Source of the DNA: Oppiella nova
Taxonomy: Eukaryota > Arthropoda > Arachnida > Sarcoptiformes > Oppiidae
Direction of reading: 5' to 3'
Length of the DNA stretch: 32,267 nt
Assembly (NCBI GenBank): GCA_905397405.1
Contig: CAJPVJ010000207.1
Span: 1 to 32,267 of the forward strand
A program made the translations under genes and the position numbers. Positions 21,461 through 31,400 of the stretch are shown here, piece by piece (within the stretch, counting starts at the first letter, position 1; each line of letters opens with the position of its first letter). The notes under the pieces were generated by a model, which saw only the letters and a list, made by a program, of their open reading frames with translations, did not search any database and was not told the DNA's origin.

Positions 21461-22051
21461 TTCGATGTCGTATCTGATGTCCTCTTAATTGTGTTTACGA
21501 TTCACTCAATTGTCTCACAATTTGTGTCACGTTTTGCACTTCGAGTCAAAGCTTTCACATTCAGACTGAATGTGACATTCAGTTCAGTCAAACACAACAT
21601 GTCATTGCAGTCAGTGTTCACTCAATGCAAGCACTGCTCTCTTGTGCACACATTTTGCACTCAATTTCAAGTTCAATCAATTGTAGACTAGAATTCAATT
21701 GAAAATTTGGGTCAAATTTAATTTCACCATGATAGTCATGGCATGATAGTTACAATTTAACATTACCCTGATAATGTTTCTTATTTATAAATTAAATATA
21801 TTTATATTTCACATAAAGTAATGACTCAAATTGTGCTCTCATTTAATATTGCAACCCAAAAGTTAATTAGAAATATTGTCCCAGTTTATATTGAATGCTT
21901 TATTAGGTAATTAACCGTAAAGTTGTCATTAAATTATTAAATAGAAAAACAGCAAAATTATCAATTTATAGATTACAATCAACATTAGGAATACAAACAA
22001 AGTTATAATAACATAAAGAAACATCAATATTGACGACAATTATCAAGAATT
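21461..22051. other. Spacer between genes F and G
   Basis: 591 bp. The part next to gene F (21461-21700) would be its promoter and leader and is rich in TCA/CTCA words but has no TATA box that I can identify. The rest is AT-rich and includes TTTATT at 21899-21904, a possible poly(A) signal for gene G on the - strand. The open frame at 21491-21691 (+) has no family resemblance and is probably chance. Confidence 0.5.
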
Positions 22052-23956
22052 TCAAGTATAATGTGATTGTATGAGTCGTTTGGACAGGTATTCAGGCATC
22101 GCGTGGAAGGCATCGGATTGACAAATGTCTCTGAAATTCAATTTCGCGAATTCAACGCAACTCTTCTCCAAATCCAGTGAACTCTCATTCACTGCCTTCT
22201 CATAGAGACTACAGAAGTTTGATAAGTCGATCACCACTTTATCACTCAATCCCTGTCCACACATCTCCAGAAGAATGGGTTCGCGATAACAAGTGGCCAG
22301 AAGTAAGACATCACTTCTGTTGTCGGAATTGATTTCTGGTTTCATTCCATACAAGAACTGAACGAATACTTTGAACGCCTCATAAGAATAGCCATTAATT
22401 ACAATTTCATTATTCGGTGACTTATTTTGAAACAAATATTTGTCACAAATATTCCACAATTTCTTGTTACGAATCTTAAGTATAGATTTGTGACAATAGA
22501 TGCGATCATTAGTGGGGAAAACAAACACCAAATCATGATTGCATTGATTGTCGAAAGCTTTAGACAAATGTCTCAGAAAGACTTTCAATGGAATCAACTC
22601 TACGTTATCTATGGTATCATCCAATGAATGATTGTCAGAGACTGTGGGCTTACTCTTGATATCTCTGGAAAACACGGGCAATGTTTTGGGTACTCTGAAG
22701 CTATCGGTACCATTGGTTTGCTTCAGATTGGGATCAAAATCAGCGATCACTTTCTTAGCCATGGATTCCAACTCAGACTTTCTTATATTCAGATTGTTTT
22801 CAATATGATTAGTGACAGCAATGGATGTATTGTTTGCTTTCAAGACATTCTTGTTTTCAAAGACAATAGTTTTAAACGATTTATTAATTCGCGAATAATT
22901 GGCGTAAATGTCATGAATTGAAAGTTTGGTCATTGAGTCGGTAATGGGTTGCGGTGTGAAAGTGTACCGGCCGTCCACTGCAAACCCCCAGACATAACAC
23001 TTGCCACTGACGGACACACCTAACGATAGGCTTATATCGAAATGAGTGATAATATCGCGAAAACGGATGTCTTTAGTGATGCGGACGGGTGTGTATTGAG
23101 TGGTTCGCGAGCCGTTCCCTATCTGTCCGAAGTCGTTGCCACCGAACGCATAGATGTGTCCGTCAGTGGACAGTAGGAGCGTGTGATCCGTACCGCAGAT
23201 GGCTTTCAGTATCTGGACGTCACCTAATCCTTCGACAACTTCCGGTCGATAGCACACCGGCAGCTCTCGACCCACGCGTTTGTCTCGATCCGGGTGTCGA
23301 CCCAATTGTCCGCAAGCGTTGAGTCCCCAGACGTACACCTGTCCCGTGTCCGACAGACCCAGCGAATGGTTTTTACCACAAGAAATCGACACAATCATGT
23401 CGTTGTAGAAGTGAATGGCCGTCGGATTGGCGCGGGAACTGTAGCTCTTGTCACCCAATTGTCCCAAATTGTTGCGACCGAAGCCATACACCTGTCCATC
23501 GGTGGTGAGCGCCAGCGTATGGCTATAACCGCACACAACGGTCAGCACCTCTTTGTCGGCAAACTCGCGGATCAGTTGCGGCGTTGAAGTGCTTTCGTAC
23601 GACCCGTTGCCTAACTGGCCGTAAGTATTCTCTCCCATCCCATAGCACTGTCCACTTCGGGTCAGTCCTATGCAGTGCCCGAAGCCGTAGACCACATCCA
23701 CCAACCCTTTGCCACTAAGCGTGCGGTTAATCGTGGGCTCAGTTACCGGTCCGTCGACCCCAACCCCTAACCGGCCCAAGAGGTTGGGTCCGTAACCATA
23801 GACTGTGTCCTCTTTGGTGGCGAATATCACTTCACATCCGTTGTACCCGAAGACACACAACAAGCGCACAGAGTTCTTGAGCTTCTTGTTGGCCAGCAGT
23901 GGTCGCAATGCTTGCAACTCTTTGATGGCGTGTAACTGATCCACGGATTCAAGCAT
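22052..23956 (-). CDS. Gene G: RCC1 and BTB domain protein (RCBTB-like), intact
   Basis: A single exon of 634 residues. The start at 23956 (MLESVDQLHAIKEL) is the first true ATG; the frame continues upstream only to a GTG at 24007. RCC1 repeats span about residues 30-340, including GHCIGLTRSGQCYGMGENTY, in which the usual WG of the blade is replaced by MG. The linker (350-450) is Asn/Asp/Lys-rich. BTB lies near 460-560 (core DLVFVFPTNDRIYCHKSILK), and the BACK-like tail ends in EYLSKRLIQSHYT. The last 60 residues are almost identical to gene C (LNFRDICQSDAFHAMPEYLS), pointing to duplication or gene conversion across the array. The promoter block upstream is shared with the cyclin-Q gene. Confidence 0.92.
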   Translation of the reverse strand: MLESVDQLHAIKELQALRPLLANKKLKNSVRLLCVFGYNGCEVIFATKEDTVYGYGPNLLGRLGVGVDGPVTEPTINRTLSGKGLVDVVYGFGHCIGLTRSGQCYGMGENTYGQLGNGSYESTSTPQLIREFADKEVLTVVCGYSHTLALTTDGQVYGFGRNNLGQLGDKSYSSRANPTAIHFYNDMIVSISCGKNHSLGLSDTGQVYVWGLNACGQLGRHPDRDKRVGRELPVCYRPEVVEGLGDVQILKAICGTDHTLLLSTDGHIYAFGGNDFGQIGNGSRTTQYTPVRITKDIRFRDIITHFDISLSLGVSVSGKCYVWGFAVDGRYTFTPQPITDSMTKLSIHDIYANYSRINKSFKTIVFENKNVLKANNTSIAVTNHIENNLNIRKSELESMAKKVIADFDPNLKQTNGTDSFRVPKTLPVFSRDIKSKPTVSDNHSLDDTIDNVELIPLKVFLRHLSKAFDNQCNHDLVFVFPTNDRIYCHKSILKIRNKKLWNICDKYLFQNKSPNNEIVINGYSYEAFKVFVQFLYGMKPEINSDNRSDVLLLATCYREPILLEMCGQGLSDKVVIDLSNFCSLYEKAVNESSLDLEKSCVEFAKLNFRDICQSDAFHAMPEYLSKRLIQSHYT

Positions 23957-24017
23957 TTTGTGACACAAATGCAAACAAAAGTGAATCAAAGTCTGACTCA
24001 AAGTCACACCAAATCTT

Positions 24018-24115
24018 TTGTTGTGCTTTTTGGTGACAACTATTCGTATATAACGTGACGTGTGTTGCAGTCAAAGTTGCTTTGACTCCCTGTCCGCACA
24101 TCCATTCAATTGATT
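24018..24115 (-). promoter_or_regulatory. Gene G core promoter (TATA plus CRE/UPRE-like site)
   Basis: Read on the - strand, the block contains CACGTCAC, then GTTATATACG (TATA-like, about 24047-24056), then a GTTGTCACC/CAACAAAAG region about 30 bp downstream that would fit the transcription start, giving a leader of roughly 65 bases before the ATG at 23956. The TGACGTG core is a CRE half-site and also matches the bZIP (ATF6/XBP1) UPRE-type core. Most of the block, including a distal GACTCCCTGTCCGC, recurs upstream of the cyclin-Q gene. Confidence 0.6.
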
Positions 24116-24254
24116 ACCGATTAATAATTGATGAAAAAATGGTCATTCAATCTAATTATTTTATTTAACAGGTATTCGCAGTCAAGAGAAATACTTTAGT
24201 TTTCAAACTTTATATCAAATTATTGGTTTAATATTAGTCTTAATTATAATGAAT

Positions 24255-26098
24255 TTACAAATCATTTGCAGTAAATAGTGATCGCATTAATCGTTTGGAC
24301 ATCTGTTCAGACATTGCGTCAAATGAATCCGATTTACAAATGTCTTGAAAATGCTTTTTTGCGAATTCAACGCAACTCTTCTCCAAATCATCCAAACCTT
24401 CATTCACTGCCTTCTCGTAAAGATTGCAGACATTAGACAACTCTATCACCACTTCTTCACTCAATCCCTGTCCACACATCTCCTGAAGAATGGGTTCGTC
24501 ATAAATTGTGGCTAACTTTGAGACATCACTTCTGTTATTAACATTGATTTCTGGATTAATTCCGTATAAGAATCCTATGAATGCATAAAAACTCTCATAA
24601 GAATAGCGTTTGATATAAATCTCATGAGACGATTGGTGGTAAGTATCGACATTCTTCATCAACTGATCCATACATTTCTCGTAAAACTCTTTGTTTCGGA
24701 TTTTAAGTATAAATTTGTGGCAATAAATAGATTTATCGGTAAACCTAAACACCAAATCATAATCCGATTGATAGTTAAAAGCTTTCGACAAATGCTTTGA
24801 GAACTCAATCAAAGGAATTAAGTCTTCGTCTGTCATGTCGTCTGAAATGAAAGAAAATTAAGTTTTTAAATAAAAATCGTATTAATTATAACACTAATCA
24901 TACCGTTATAATGGACTCGAGTGGAGCTATAATTTGCATAACTTGTGTTTTTCATACAAATCAAATCGTCAAATATAATAGTCTTATTCGTGCTCATATC
25001 TCTCACAAATAAATCATTTCCATATTTGGCATAAATATCATACACTGTATGAGTGGTTATAGACTCGGGTATGGGTTGAGGCGTTAAAACAAACTTATTA
25101 TTACCACTAATGCGGACACAATTTTGAGAAGATTGGTAACCCCAGAGGTAATACTCATTATCAATAGATATAGCGATTCCAATACCAAACGTGTATTCAG
25201 TGATAATGTCTTTGAATTGAACGTCTCCTCCAATACGGACGGGTGTTCTCTGAGGGTTTCGGGACCCGTTGCCCACCTGTCCACACATACTGGCGCCGAA
25301 TGAATATATGTGTCCTTCACTGGACAGTAGGAGTGTGTTATTGGGTCCGCACTGGGCTTTGGTTATCATCACATCATTCAAACTAATTAGTTGTTCCGGT
25401 TTATTGACAAAAGGCTTAACACTTCCACTTATATTCACATCCATGGGTCGACCCAACTGTCCGAACCCGCTATACCCCCACATATATACCCGTCCGGTGT
25501 CTGTGAGGGCTAACGAATGGTTTTTACCGCAACAGACGGACACAAACGTTAGTTCTTGTGGTAAATGTATGGCCACTGGTGTCGAGCGGTCAACGAGACT
25601 ATTGTCCCCCAATTGTCCCAAACCGTTGCGACCGAACCCATACACCCGTCCCTCACGGGTCAGCACAAGTGTATGACTGTTACCACACGATATGTCCCTC
25701 ACTTTCTTGTCACTCAACCCATGGATCAGTTTCGGTGTATTGGAGTCGAGGGTTGATCCGCAACCCAACTGTCCGTAAGTATTCTCTCCCCACCCGAAGA
25801 CCTGTCCCTCTCTGGTCAGTGCCATACAGAAGGAGTATCCATACGACAGATCAGTCAGTCTTTTGCCGGTAAGCGTGTGGTTAACCATCGGATCCGATAC
25901 CTTCCCGTTGACCCCAACCCCCAACAGGCCGTACCTGTTGTTTCCAAAACCATAAACTTTGTCCTCTTTTGTGGCGAATATCACTTCAGATCCTTTGATC
26001 CCAAACACACATAAAAGTCTTATTGAGTTCTTGAGCGACGGGTTGTCCATAATTGGCTTCAATATCTCAAACTCTTTAATGACTGTTAAGTGATCCAT
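24255..26098 (-). CDS. Gene H: two-exon RCC1-BTB protein (RCBTB-like)
   Basis: Exon 1 (24904-26098) encodes the RCC1 part and exon 2 (24255-24841) the BTB and BACK-like part. The intron is 24842-24903 (62 bp), with donor G|GTATGA and acceptor TTTCAG|ACGAC, phase 1. Joined coding length is 593 residues. The start MDHLTVIKEF aligns with paralogs; a candidate acceptor (TTTGTTTACAG, exon from 26113) lies just upstream, so the in-frame extension to 26185 is probably intronic. RCC1 blades include VFGWGENTYGQLG and VYGFGRNGLGQLGDNS. BTB core is DLVFRFTDKSIYCHKFILKI near residue 425. A TTTATT at 24160-24165 can serve as its poly(A) signal. Very similar over most of its length, including upstream DNA, to pseudogene D in inverted orientation. 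Confidence 0.9.
24842..24903 (-). other. Gene H intron between RCC1 and BTB exons
   Basis: GT...AG intron of 62 bp, phase 1, inferred from frame continuity and from the matching junction in gene I. The acceptor side is shared almost base for base with pseudogene D (13080-13101). Confidence 0.85.
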
Positions 26099-26567
26099 GG
26101 CTTCGCTCGGAGTCTGTAAACAAATACAAGAGTTTGTGGTAAAAGTGATGATCCGTTTGAGCACTGAATGAATGAATGAAAGCAAAGATTGTCTTCAAAT
26201 GAGTGACTCTTTCGATGCAAACAATGCTTTCAATGAATGAGTCATTGGTTTCACAAACACTACACAATTGGCGCTAATTTTCAATGATTTTCAATCAAAA
26301 CCTTTTGACAATCAATTCATTTTAATATTTATATATTGAGACAAATAATACATTAAATTTAAAGATATTAGAGTATTTATCATTTTATTTATATATTTTT
26401 TTAATTATCAAGACAAATAATTTAGAAAATTACAGTACAGTATTTACAGTAATTAAATATTGAGATATTTCATCAAGATTAACTCAATAATAAATATAAA
26501 CTACAAAACCTTTTTATGTATGACATGTACCGTAAATAATATTCCAAAGTTTTACAGTCAATTAGAC

Positions 26568-27079
26568 GGTATTCGGTCATTTGACCTACAAATTCAAACA
26601 CGTTATTTATGGATGCAAACATTTTTAGGTTAGGTTAGGTTAAGTAAGGAATTCAAAAATAACGTTTGAAAATAAATTCGTCCATAAATAACGTAGATAT
26701 TTAGAGATGTACTTTATGAAATTTTTTTGAAAAAGTTTATTTTTTGTTCCTGAGTTGCATGAGGGTAACATGCCCTGGGCGCGCGCCCAGTACGCCTTAG
26801 GGGCGCCAGCGCTTGTCGTTATTATTACAAGGCTTCTTTTGCGCATGATTTTGGCACTTAGTGATACCCTTAGCAACCAAATAAAGCAATTTTATGGTTG
26901 GCAGCACTGTAAGTAAGGAATTCAAAAATAACGTTTGAAAATAAATTCGTCCATAAATAACGTAGATATTTAGAGATGTACTTTATGAAATTTTTTTGAA
27001 AAAGTTTATTTTTTGTTCCTGAGTTGCATGAGGGTAAAAGTGCAATTTTGAATATTTGTAGGTCAAATGACCCAAGACC
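26568..27079. mobile_element. MITE-like element with internal 128-bp direct repeat
   Basis: Ends are inverted repeats: GGTCATTTGACCTACAAAT from 26575 and its reverse complement ending at 27072, extending with mismatches to about 26568 and 27079. Inside, 26641-26768 and 26910-27037 are an identical 128-bp direct repeat separated by 141 bp. The spacer is unusually GC-rich at its start and contains the perfect palindrome CTGGGCGCGCGCCCAG (26775-26790). (TTAGG)3 is at 26625-26639. Possible degenerate 9-bp target-site copies lie at 26559-26567 and 27080-27088 (7 of 9 match). No coding capacity. Confidence 0.6.
26641..27037. repeat. Identical 128-bp direct repeats around a GC-rich 141-bp spacer
   Basis: Copies at 26641-26768 and 26910-27037 match base for base. 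The copies do not begin TG or end CA and are too long for a target-site duplication, so a duplication event within the MITE, or insertion-associated duplication, is more likely than an LTR pair. Confidence 0.9.
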
Positions 27080-27319
27080 AAATTAAACGCTAAATGATTA
27101 TACGAAACAAGAAACTGCTATATAATTGCTATTCTCATATAATATGTGGTATTACTGTAATTGAATTGAAGTGATCACACAATAGACTCTTAATTAATCA
27201 AATCTAAGATATTATACATTCAAAGTTGTTAATACTGTATATTCTATATATTATTTATTTCATTTTTAGCCATAATCTGTGGAAAGTTAGTTATCATAAG
27301 AATTGCTTCCAGAGGCTGT

Positions 27320-28081
27320 TCAGTGGCACTGACCACTGGAACTACACGTAGCCGTACTACTGGTGCTGCAGCGACTCCCGTCACCACCGCCTCCACGATC
27401 AGCGCTGCCATCGCTATAAAGACTTGCGATCTGTTCAATCACTTCCTCGATGTCCTCCTTCTTAAGCCTATCGTCGAACGCTTCCATCCATCCGATGACC
27501 GCCTCATCATTGAGTGGTATCTTATAGTTAAGACACCTCAGCGCCAGTTCGATGGCACTGATGGCGATGTGTTGGGGTCTGTAGTCCAGTGACCGCACGT
27601 CGAGACACATGTAATCATTGAGTAGAGCCCAAGAGGTGGCCTCCAGTTTGGCGGACATGTCCTCCGAGTGCATCCAATCCGTCAAAGTCTTTAAGTAGAC
27701 GTTGAGATACCGGTGCGGAAGCCGTGGATTCACTTTGAAGGCCAACATCCGCAGCAACAGTAGCTCACAGGCGGTGATCGACTTCTTCAGATTGTCCACC
27801 ACTTCCGTGTCCGCCAACTCGTGTCTCGTTTTGTGGACCGTTTGGTAGAACACTTGGACCACGTCTTCGAGGCTGAGTTGAGAATCGGTGACTCTTGAGG
27901 ACAGGTATAGAGCGGTGGCGGCCGTCAGGAAGAGGTCGTATGACTCGTACAAGAAGTGACGCCGGAATCGATGCAAATACTGACAGCCGTTGCAAATGGT
28001 CTCACAATTGGCTCCAAGACGTCGGCCACTCTTTATGAGCGCTTTGATGGGCTTCCGGAACGGATCCGACGAACAACTCAT
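27320..28081 (-). CDS. CCNQ: Cyclin-Q (CCNQ/FAM58A-type cyclin), predicted CDK10 partner
   Basis: A single-exon frame of 253 residues, close to the 248 of human cyclin-Q. An in-frame stop (TAA) lies just before the ATG at 28081. A cyclin-box fold is recognisable: helix-1 region KPIKALIKSGRRLGANCETI, then YLHRFRR and the AATALYLSSRV helix, then ITACELLLLRMLAFKVNPRL followed by PHRYLNVYLKTL, the diagnostic FAM58/cyclin-Q segment. The second half (AISAIELALRCLNYKIPL, then FDDRLKKEDIEEVIEQIASL) also matches the family. The C-terminus adds a Gly/Ser/Cys-rich tail absent from the vertebrate protein. By homology it activates CDK10, a kinase tied to ETS2 turnover and cilia. It is unrelated to its RCC1-BTB neighbours, but its promoter block matches that of gene G. 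Confidence 0.9.
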   Translation of the reverse strand: MSCSSDPFRKPIKALIKSGRRLGANCETICNGCQYLHRFRRHFLYESYDLFLTAATALYLSSRVTDSQLSLEDVVQVFYQTVHKTRHELADTEVVDNLKKSITACELLLLRMLAFKVNPRLPHRYLNVYLKTLTDWMHSEDMSAKLEATSWALLNDYMCLDVRSLDYRPQHIAISAIELALRCLNYKIPLNDEAVIGWMEAFDDRLKKEDIEEVIEQIASLYSDGSADRGGGGDGSRCSTSSTATCSSSGQCH

Positions 28082-28431
28082 GTCTTAATTCAATGGATTG
28101 TAAATTATCTTCAGATGTCTACTGACTGTCAAATCATTTGTTGTGGTTTTGATGACAACTATTCGTATATAACGTGACGTGTGTTTGCAATCAAGTATTC
28201 ACTGAAATGTCTCAAAATAGCAGACATTCCTCTGACTCCCTGTCCGCCAATCATTCACTCATCCAATCCAGCGATTGATAAAAATTGCAAATTAAATATA
28301 ATTACATTCAAAATATTTTTATTTTTATTTAAGTTTCTAATTAATAGAAAATACAATATTTTTTGATACAAATCTCAGTTCAGAAAGCAATCAATTTATC
28401 AATGATTATCAATTAAAGCAATAATTTTCAT
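28082..28431. other. Spacer between cyclin-Q and gene I
   Basis: 350 bp. The half next to cyclin-Q is its promoter (see 28128-28260). The remaining AT-rich half is the 3' flank of gene I. No coding sequence seen. Confidence 0.6.
28128..28260 (-). promoter_or_regulatory. Cyclin-Q promoter block, duplicate of the gene G promoter
   Basis: On the - strand it reads CACGTCACGTTATATACG, then AATAGTTGTCA, then CACAACAAATGATTTG, nearly identical to 24018-24080. The distal GACTCCCTGTCCGC is also shared. TATA-like TTATATAC is about 85-95 bp upstream of the cyclin-Q ATG. Orientation relative to the gene is the same as for gene G. Confidence 0.6.
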
Positions 28432-31400
28432 TCAAACAAATAGTGATCGCATTAAACGTTTGGACATCTGTTCAGACATCGCGTCAAATGACTCCGATTT
28501 GCAAATGTCTTTGAAATGCTTTTTCGCGAATAAAAGGCAAGACTTCTCCAAATCATCCAAACCTTCATTCACTGCCTTCTCATAGAGACTACAGATGTTT
28601 GACAAGTCTATCACCACTTCTTCACTCATTTCTTGTCCACACATTTCCAGAAGAATAGGTTCGCCGTAACGTTTAGCCAACTTTGAGATTTCCGATCTGT
28701 TTTTGTAATTGATTTCTGGTTTCAATCCATACAAGAACTGCAGGAATGCATAGAATGTCTCATAAGAATAGCGTTTGATATGAATCTCATAAGACAACTG
28801 ATGTGAAGTATTCTTCTCCAACTGATCCATACATTTCTCGTAAAACTCTTCGTTTCGTTTGTTAAGAATAAATTTGTGGCAATAAATGGATTTATCAGTG
28901 AATCTAAACACCAAATCATAATCCGATTGATTATTAAAAGCTTTCGACAAATGCTTTGAGAACTCAATCAAAGGAATTAAGTCTTCGTCTGTCATGTCGT
29001 CTGAAATTAAGCCAAAAGAAAAGTTTTGTAACAAAAATAAAAACAATTATTAAAACACTTTTCATACCGTTATAATCGACTCGAGAAGATATACCATTGA
29101 AATAACTTGTATTTTGGGAACAATTCAGTTCATTGTAATCAAAGTTTTTCATCTTTAAAGGCATCGATATCTTCATGTTTTCAACAGTTTTGTCCTCAAA
29201 GTCCAATAAATTTATATCTATTTCACTGGAATTCATACCACTCTTTCCACTGACATTGACATTCACAGCAATGGATGAATTCTTCAAATTATAGTCATTA
29301 TTATTAGTATTGAAGACAATTGTCTTAAATGTTTTGGTATTATCTGCATATTTGGCGTAAATATCATATACAGTATGACTGGTCACTGATTCGGGAATGG
29401 GTTTAGGAGTTAAAACATATTTATTATCAGCGCTTTGTGGGCGGATATTACTTTGACGGGGTTGGTTACCCCACAGATAATACACATTATCCACAGACAA
29501 AGCAATTCCAATACCAAACGTGTATTCAGTGTTAATGTCTTTGAATCTCACATCTCCTCCAATACGGACGGGTGTTCTCTGAGGGTTTCGGGACCCGTTA
29601 CCTACCTGTCCACACATACTGGCGCCGAATGCATATATGTGTCCTTCATTGGACAGTAGGAGTGTGTGATTAGTTCCGCACTGGGCTTTGATTATCACCA
29701 CATCATTCAAACAAATCAGTTGTTCCGGTTTATTGACAAAAGGTTTAGTACTTCCACTTATATTCACATCCATGGGTCGCCCCAACTGTCCGAATCCGTT
29801 ATACCCCCACATATATACCCGTCCGGTATCTGTGAGGGCCAGCGAATGGTTTTTCCCGCAAGTGATCGAAACAAACGTTAGTTCTTGTGGTAAATGTATG
29901 GCCACTGGTGTCAAGCGGTCAACGAGACTATTGTCCCCCAATTGTCCCAAATCGTTGCGACCGAACCCATACACCCGTCCCTCACTCGTGAGCACAAGGG
30001 TATGACTGTTACCACAAGAAACGACTGCTATTTTCTTGTCATTCAACTCATGGATCAGTTTAGGAGTATTGAAGTCAAGGGTTGAACCGTAACCCAACTG
30101 TCCATATTTATTCTCTCCCCACCCGAAGACCTGTCCCTCACTGGTCAGTGCCATACAGAAGGAGTAGCCGTACGACAGATCTATCAGTCGTTTGCCGGTA
30201 AGCGTAGCGTTAAGGGTCGGTTTGGATACTTTCCCATCGATCCCAACCCCTAAACGGCCCCAAAGATTATCCCCAAACGCATACACTTTGTCCTCTTTTG
30301 TGGCAAATATCACATCCGCGCCGTCAAAACCGGATACACTTAAGAGTCGTATGGAGTTCTTGAGCGATGGGTTAGTCATTAAAGGCTGTAATATCGGAAA
30401 TTCTTTGATGACCGGCAACTGATCTATACTTTCTTTGCTATCATTGAAATAATTTATATTTTGAGTATAATTTAGATTATAATCATTTCCTTCATTCATT
30501 GAAAACATGGATGTCTTGTAATCAGCAGTTGTGTCCTCAAAGGCCAACAAATTAATGGACTTTCCACTCTTTTCAATGCTATTCACAGCAATGGTTGTGT
30601 TCTTCACATTAAAGTCATTATCATTGGAATTGAAGACAATTGTCTTAAAAGTTCTTAAACTAACTGAATATTTGGCGTGAATGTCATACACGGTATGAGT
30701 GGTCATAGACTCGGGTATGGGTTGAGGCGTTAAAACAAACTTATTTCCAGAATTACTGGTGCGAAGGGTTGTGGGCGCGCACTGATAGCCCCATACATAG
30801 TAGATGTCATCGACAGACACACCGATACACATCCCATAGATATATTCGGTGACAATATCTTTGAATCGCACGTCTCCTCCAATACGAACGGGTGTTCTCT
30901 GAGGGTTTCGGGAACCGTTGCCCACCTGTCCATTCTGACTGCCACCGAATGAATACATGTGTCCATCACTGGATAGTAGAAGTGTATTATTGGGTCCGCA
31001 CAGGCCTTTGGTTATCACCACATCATTCAGACAACACAGTAGTTCCGGTTTTTCAATGTAAGGCTTATTAGCACCGTTTGAGTAGAAATCCATGGGTCGA
31101 CCCAACTGTCCGAACCCGTTATACCCCCACATATATACCCGTCCGGTGTCTGTGAGGGCCAGTGAATGGTTTTTCCCGCAAGTGATCGAAACAAACGTTA
31201 GTTCTTGTGGTAAATGTATGGCCACTGGTGTCGAGCGGTCAACGAGACTATTGTCCCCCAATTGTCCCAAACCGTTGCGACCGAACCCATACACCCGTCC
31301 CTCACGGGTCAGCACAAGTGTATGGGTATTACCACACGATATGTCTTTCACTTTCTTGTCACTCAATCCAAGGATCAGTTTCGGTGTATTGGTGTCGAGG

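Larger units (their letters stand above)
26099..27319. other. Spacer between gene H and the cyclin-Q gene
   Basis: About 1.2 kb. The first 180 bp hold gene H's leader and promoter motifs (reverse-strand GAAGACAATC at 26187-26196 and GCGCCAATTGT at 26264-26274). The middle is AT-rich with clustered TACAGTA heptamers (26431-26451). A MITE-like element fills 26568-27079. A TTTATT at 27254-27259 is a likely poly(A) signal for cyclin-Q. No coding frame is credible; the 78-codon frame at 26640-26876 (-) lies inside the repeat. Confidence 0.6.

Noticed and set aside
23957-24007. Upstream start of gene G at 24007
   Set aside because: The codon there is GTG; the first ATG is at 23956 and aligns with paralog starts.
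26099-26185. N-terminal extension of gene H from 26185
   Set aside because: The family start MDHLTVIKEF is at 26098 and a good splice acceptor ends at 26114, so the extension is probably intron.
26625-26644. True telomere or chromosome end
   Set aside because: Only three TTAGG units, inside a transposon-like element with genes on both sides.
26641-27037. LTR retrotransposon or TRIM with 128-bp LTRs
   Set aside because: Repeats do not begin TG or end CA, no primer-binding site or polypurine tract was seen, and the pair is enclosed by a separate set of inverted ends.
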